The notes beneath the pieces were generated by a model. That model saw only the letters and a list, made by a program, of their open reading frames with translations. It did not search any database and was not told where the DNA came from. From Chloroflexota bacterium (lineage in GTDB: Bacteria > Chloroflexota > Anaerolineae > CG2-30-64-16), in assembly GCA_029555885.1 (NCBI GenBank), contig JAKPQT010000277.1, positions 1 to 9,005 of the forward strand: a stretch of 9,005 nucleotides of DNA, read 5' to 3'. Within the stretch, counting starts at the first letter, position 1, and each line of letters begins with the position of its first letter. The position numbers and the translations under genes are program-made. Positions 4,259 to 9,005 of this stretch are shown one piece after another.

Positions 4259-6562
4259 ATGCACCGCTCACCGTGGTTGAGCATTTTACTCGTTCTAACG
4301 GTGCTTGTCACACCCCTGGGCGGGCTCTTGCTGACTCCCGCCGTGGCCCAAGCTGCTCCACTGGCCCAGACGACTGCCGTCGACGATGAGATCATCGTCA
4401 TCGAGGCGGGCACGGGGCGTATTCGCGCGATTGATCCCCACACAGCTCCGGCATACAAGCCGGTAGTGTGGGACTCGGGTGCAGACACCGGCTTTGTGAC
4501 GGTCGCAGCCGGCGACTTCAATGGCGACGGTGACCAGGAACTGGTGGGCATCGGCGGCGTGCGGCTGAAGGTGTTTGACCCTGTGGTCCCCACAGGCAGG
4601 GCCGCAGTTAGCTTTTCGACAACGGTGCCGAGCGGTCGCTCCTATCGGCTGATTGCCACGGGCGACTTCGACAAAGATGGCCGGGACGAGATTGCCGTCA
4701 CGGACTTCTCAGGCAGCCAGGAAACCCTGCGCATCTTCGACGGCGGCGTCAATGGTACACCGGGTGAGTGGCGGGAAGTACTGTCAGCCGCGTATGGCGC
4801 GCTCTGGGCCGACATGAGCACCGGTGACATGAACGCCGACGGCAATGACGACCTTATTCTCGTCCGCACATCCGATGCCATGCTCACGCTGTACAGCGGC
4901 GCGGGACTGGCAGCCGGCCAGCTCACCAAACTCTACGAGGCCAAGTACAACTTCCCCTGGGTGGCAGTGGCGATGGGCAACATCTCGAAGCTCTATAACG
5001 GTATCGAGGTTGCCTTGAGCCGCACCCAGGTGCAGGGTTACTACGACTCTATCATCATTTTCCGGCTGGCGGGCAACATCCTGGAGAACCTGCCGCAGGA
5101 GAACACGACGAACCGCAAGTTCGACCCCTACTTCCGCTCGCTCGCGACTGGTGACTTGAACGGCGATCAGGACGACGAGATTGTGGCGTTGCGCGATCCG
5201 GTCATCGACAAGGTGTCGTTGATCGTCCTCAATCCGAACGGCCAGGTCATGCGGCGGTTCGAAGTTGCCACGGGCATCGGCGCCAACCTGTTCAAGCTCG
5301 TGCGGACAGGTGATGTGGATGGCGATGGCCGCGCTGAGATTTTGATCCAGCGGTCTGATCGCATCCGCACGTTCACTGAGCCGGAGCTCTCGAATGCGTT
5401 TGTGGATACGACCGGGTCGTTCTACACGGCAGGCAGCGTCTCCAACTACCCGACGATGGCTGTGGCGAATCTGGACGGTGAAGGTACGCCGTTGGGTCCC
5501 ACGCTGACCGTCACGCCGGGCAGCCTTACCTTCAACCTGGAGTATAGCCAGGCCGTCACACCACAGACGCTCCGCGTCGAGAACAGCGGCACGTCGGCCG
5601 CCATCAACTGGCAGGCACAGGTCATCACGGCTTCGCCGTGGCTCCTGCTTAGTAAGACGAGCGGCGTCACGAACGACACTCTCAACGTGAGCGTTGATAC
5701 CCGTGCGGTCGGCCCTGGCACGTATACCGGGACAATCCGCTTCACCTCGAACACGCCGGGCGTCGTGAACGCCACCCAGGACGTGCAGGTCACGCTAAAC
5801 CTGACCGGTGTCGGCATGGTGGTGACCCCAAGCCGGGTTTCGTTCGAAGTCGAGTACGGCAACACGGCTGAGAAGACCGTCTCCATCACCAGCGCGGGCG
5901 GCAGCGCCCAGTTCAACTGGCAGGCCGTGGTCATCGACGGCGCCTCGTGGTTGAGCGTGTCGCCGGTGCAGGGCACCAGCCCATCGACCATGCGCGTGAT
6001 CGTCAACGCGACCGCCGCGGGACCTGGCGTCAAGCAGGGAACGATCCGCGTGTCCGCACTGGACCCGAACGTGGCGAACGGCGTGCAGTACGTCACCGTC
6101 GACCTCAACGTGCCTGATCCTGGTTTCGTGGTGCTGCCCAAGCAGCTCACCATCTTCCAGGAGCGCACCGGGCCGACCGTCACGAAGCAGATCAGCATCT
6201 GGCGGCCCGGCGGCTCAGTGAACTGGGTCGCAAGTGCGGTGGATGTTCCGACGGCGGCTGATGTCGCCGCGCTGGCAGCCGACGGCAAGCTGGTTGTCAC
6301 TGAGCAGGGCTTGACGGTGGAGGGCGTCGACGCCCTGCCCGCCTGGCTGAACTTCAGCCCGAGCAGTGGCACGACTCAGCCCAACACGCCCTCGATTATG
6401 AACGTGAGCGTCAAGCCGGGCACGGCCAACGGCCGCTACCAGGCCGTCATCACGATCGTGGCCGACGATCCGACGCTTGCCAACCGCATCCAGACGGTCG
6501 AGGTGACCGCCATCGTGCTTGATGATGTGAAGGTGCTCTTCCTGCCACTGGTTGTACGGTAA
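4259..6562 (+). CDS. Secreted FG-GAP/VCBS-repeat propeller protein with three BACON-like domains
   Basis: I do not know a specific function; the architecture suggests cell-surface or extracellular binding, perhaps to carbohydrate. It has 767 residues. A Sec signal peptide (hydrophobic 7-30) ends in AVAQA, with cleavage probably after Ala32. Five calcium-loop repeats follow at Asp86 (DFNGDGDQE), 136 (DFDKDGRDE), 190 (DMNADGNDD), 299 (DLNGDQDDE) and 352 (DVDGDGRAE). Two degenerate copies at Asn241 and Asn404 bring the count to seven, as in an integrin-like seven-bladed propeller. Residues 414-517, 519-618 and 620-755 are three Ig-like BACON-type domains marked by SPWLLLSKTSG, ASWLSVSPVQG and PAWLNFSPSSG; the third has an insertion of about 30 residues. 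The protein ends in VLFLPLVVR. ATG 4259 is fixed by AAGGAGG and the signal peptide; the frame is open upstream, but that part overlaps the ybaK promoter. A terminator follows. Confidence 0.88.
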   Translation: MHRSPWLSILLVLTVLVTPLGGLLLTPAVAQAAPLAQTTAVDDEIIVIEAGTGRIRAIDPHTAPAYKPVVWDSGADTGFVTVAAGDFNGDGDQELVGIGGVRLKVFDPVVPTGRAAVSFSTTVPSGRSYRLIATGDFDKDGRDEIAVTDFSGSQETLRIFDGGVNGTPGEWREVLSAAYGALWADMSTGDMNADGNDDLILVRTSDAMLTLYSGAGLAAGQLTKLYEAKYNFPWVAVAMGNISKLYNGIEVALSRTQVQGYYDSIIIFRLAGNILENLPQENTTNRKFDPYFRSLATGDLNGDQDDEIVALRDPVIDKVSLIVLNPNGQVMRRFEVATGIGANLFKLVRTGDVDGDGRAEILIQRSDRIRTFTEPELSNAFVDTTGSFYTAGSVSNYPTMAVANLDGEGTPLGPTLTVTPGSLTFNLEYSQAVTPQTLRVENSGTSAAINWQAQVITASPWLLLSKTSGVTNDTLNVSVDTRAVGPGTYTGTIRFTSNTPGVVNATQDVQVTLNLTGVGMVVTPSRVSFEVEYGNTAEKTVSITSAGGSAQFNWQAVVIDGASWLSVSPVQGTSPSTMRVIVNATAAGPGVKQGTIRVSALDPNVANGVQYVTVDLNVPDPGFVVLPKQLTIFQERTGPTVTKQISIWRPGGSVNWVASAVDVPTAADVAALAADGKLVVTEQGLTVEGVDALPAWLNFSPSSGTTQPNTPSIMNVSVKPGTANGRYQAVITIVADDPTLANRIQTVEVTAIVLDDVKVLFLPLVVR

Positions 6563-6579
6563 CCAACCCGTCACTACGC

Positions 6580-6626
6580 GCCCCCTCTCCTCGACCTGGC
6601 AAGGCCCGGGGGAGGGGGCTTTTTTT
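6580..6626 (+). terminator. Intrinsic terminator after the FG-GAP/BACON gene
   Basis: GCCCCCTC (6580-6587) pairs perfectly with GAGGGGGC (6612-6619), with a few further inner pairs. Seven T residues follow directly (6620-6626). It starts 17 bp after the TAA stop and separates this gene from the downstream lipoprotein gene. Confidence 0.92.
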
Positions 6627-6728
6627 GCGACTTTGTGCCGTGAGGTGCCATCACTGTATGCATATGTACAGCCCTGCCCGTCGACCTGTGGCTTAATCTT
6701 CTTTGTAGTGAACAAGAGGGAGATTGGC

Positions 6729-8096
<1,368 letters not shown>

Positions 8097-8100
8097 GGGC

Positions 8101-8880
8101 ATGTTGCCCATCCTGAATGCGATGCGCTATGTCATGCCCTTCCGCCAGGGAGGGTCGCTGCCCGCGCTGGTCGAGGCCAGCGACGGGCAGCTTTACGTGA
8201 TGAAGTTCGCGGGCGCCGGGCAGGGCGTCAAGGCCCTGACCGCCGAACTGCTGGCCGGCGAGATCGGTCGCAGCCTCGGCCTGCGCGTGCCGGAACTGGC
8301 CCTGATCGACCTCGCCCCGGCCTTTGCCGCAGGCGAGTCGAACCTCGAGATTCGCGACCTGCTCAAGGCCAGCATCGGGCGCAACCTGGGGCTGCGCTTC
8401 CTGCCCAACGCGCTCGAATACAACCCGTTGCGTACCCCGCCGCTCACCCGGCTCGAAGCGGCCGCGATTGTCTGGTTTGATGCGTACGTGACCAACGTGG
8501 ACCGCACCCCGCGCAACGTCAACATGCTACTGTATGAGCGGGAGCTGTGGCTGATCGACCACGGCGCGAGCCTCTACTTTCATCACCGGGCCGACTGGCA
8601 GCACCATCCCGAACGCAGCCGCGTGCCGTTTACGCAGATCAAGGATCATGCGCTGCTGCCGTTCACCGCGCCGATCGACGAGGCGGATCGGCTGCTGACG
8701 CCCAGGCTGACCGATGACCTGATCGCCAGCGTAGTGGACATGATCCCCGAGGTCTGGCTGCACAACGGCACGACGCCGGAAGAGGCACGGGCCGGCTACA
8801 CTGCCTGGCTGACGGCCCGGCGCGATGCCTCCGCGGTCTTTGTGGAAGAAGCAAACCATGCCCGCAGCCAGCGCATTTGA
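8101..8880 (+). CDS. HipA-like kinase family protein (HipA_2 type)
   Basis: A predicted protein kinase-fold enzyme related to the C-terminal kinase region of HipA, with unknown substrate. The 259-residue protein begins MRYVMPFRQGGSLPALVEA (8-26). Kinase landmarks are the ATP-lysine Lys35 in LYVMKF, a possible helix-C Glu49 in TAELLAGEIGRSLG, the catalytic loop NVDRTPRNVN (132-141, Asp134 and Asn139) and a metal-binding LIDHGAS (151-157, Asp153) in place of DFG. All the key residues look intact, so an active enzyme is likely. It lacks the HipA N-terminal subdomain, and no HipB-like DNA-binding antitoxin is in the window. ATG 8101 is 4 bp after the previous stop; ATG 8122 is an alternative that would still keep the conserved region. 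It overlaps the next gene by 23 nt. Confidence 0.88.
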   Translation: MLPILNAMRYVMPFRQGGSLPALVEASDGQLYVMKFAGAGQGVKALTAELLAGEIGRSLGLRVPELALIDLAPAFAAGESNLEIRDLLKASIGRNLGLRFLPNALEYNPLRTPPLTRLEAAAIVWFDAYVTNVDRTPRNVNMLLYERELWLIDHGASLYFHHRADWQHHPERSRVPFTQIKDHALLPFTAPIDEADRLLTPRLTDDLIASVVDMIPEVWLHNGTTPEEARAGYTAWLTARRDASAVFVEEANHARSQRI

Positions 8881-9005
8881 GTACGCAGTGGTGCGGGTCG
8901 TGCCGGAGATCGTGCGCGAGGAGTTCATCAACGTCGGGGTCATCCTGTACTGCCGCCAGCGCCGCTTCCTGGACATGCGCATCCACCTGGACGCCGACCG
9001 GCTGC
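8858..9005 (+). CDS. DUF3037-domain protein (partial, N-terminal 49 residues)
   Basis: A family of unknown function. The visible part reads FEYAVVRVVPEIVREEFINV (7-26), then GVILYCRQRRFLDMRI (27-42), which is the characteristic N-terminal pattern of DUF3037. The start ATG 8858 lies in the end of the kinase gene in another frame, with GGAAG at 8844-8848 as a weak ribosome-binding site 9 nt upstream. The 23-nt overlap makes co-translation with the kinase likely, and I recall this gene pair side by side in many bacteria, so a shared function is inferred. The protein runs off the right edge; no catalytic motif can be judged. Confidence 0.87.
   Translation, partial: MPAASAFEYAVVRVVPEIVREEFINVGVILYCRQRRFLDMRIHLDADRL

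Noticed and set aside
5446..6372. A 308-residue minus-strand frame antisense to the BACON-like domains
   Set aside because: Thr/Ser/Pro-rich shadow of the repeat-bearing plus-strand gene, with no supporting start signal.
6655..6697. Possible promoter or operator before the lipoprotein gene (TGTATGCATATGTACA, and TGGCTTAAT)
   Set aside because: The palindrome has mismatches in the inner positions, the -10 match is only 4 of 6 and there is no -35, so neither is strong enough to call.
6552..6728. Upstream extension of the lipoprotein reading frame by 59 residues
   Set aside because: It passes through the intrinsic terminator, and the lipobox signal demands a start at 6729.

Overview
The window is GC-rich bacterial DNA, densely packed with genes and without rRNA, tRNA, CRISPR or transposase genes. 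Several traits together suggest a Chloroflexota-like organism (Anaerolineae/Caldilineae type): a lipoprotein with a long Thr/Pro/Ala/Glu linker, a secreted FG-GAP plus BACON-like protein ending in VLFLPLVVR, strong Shine-Dalgarno sites next to apparently leaderless genes, and a HipA-like kinase/DUF3037 pair. This placement is inference; there is no phylogenetic marker gene in the window.

Layout. (1) Positions 1-668, minus strand: the N-terminal 222 residues of an AspC/TyrB-type aspartate/aromatic aminotransferase, running off the left edge. (2) Divergent from it, plus strand: a Sir2-family NAD-dependent deacylase (764-1534) followed with overlap or near-abutment by a D-2-hydroxyacid dehydrogenase of the glyoxylate/hydroxypyruvate reductase type (1552-2544). 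(3) Convergent, minus strand: a two-gene unit of a YbaK/EbsC aminoacyl-tRNA deacylase (4018-3533) and a YdjC/ChbG-like carbohydrate deacetylase (3521-2619), coupled through a ribosome-binding site that overlaps the upstream stop codon. (4) Plus strand: a secreted protein with a seven-repeat FG-GAP-type propeller and three BACON-like domains (4259-6562), closed by a clear intrinsic terminator. (5) Plus strand: a lipoprotein with a PQQ-dependent glucose/sorbosone dehydrogenase domain (6729-8096), followed 4 bp later by a HipA-like kinase (8101-8880), which overlaps the start of a DUF3037 gene (8858 to the right edge).

How the parts relate. The left half is ordinary metabolism and quality control. 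The sirtuin and the dehydrogenase both use NAD and probably share a transcript. The middle holds two exported proteins, separated by a terminator. The right edge carries an uncharacterised kinase/DUF3037 pair, the best candidate for an undescribed system, but it is cut by the window end.

The most distinctive non-coding signals are: extended -10 elements of the form TGATA(G/T)AAT at three places; two genes whose -10 hexamer ends exactly 7 nt before the ATG, implying leaderless mRNAs; and a family of purine-rich short repeats at gene junctions (1533-1566 and 2543-2645), which form gene ends, stop codons and a potential hairpin between convergent genes. No stretch over 300 bp lacks a gene; the largest gaps are 4019-4258 (divergent promoters plus a structured leader) and 6563-6728 (terminator plus upstream region).
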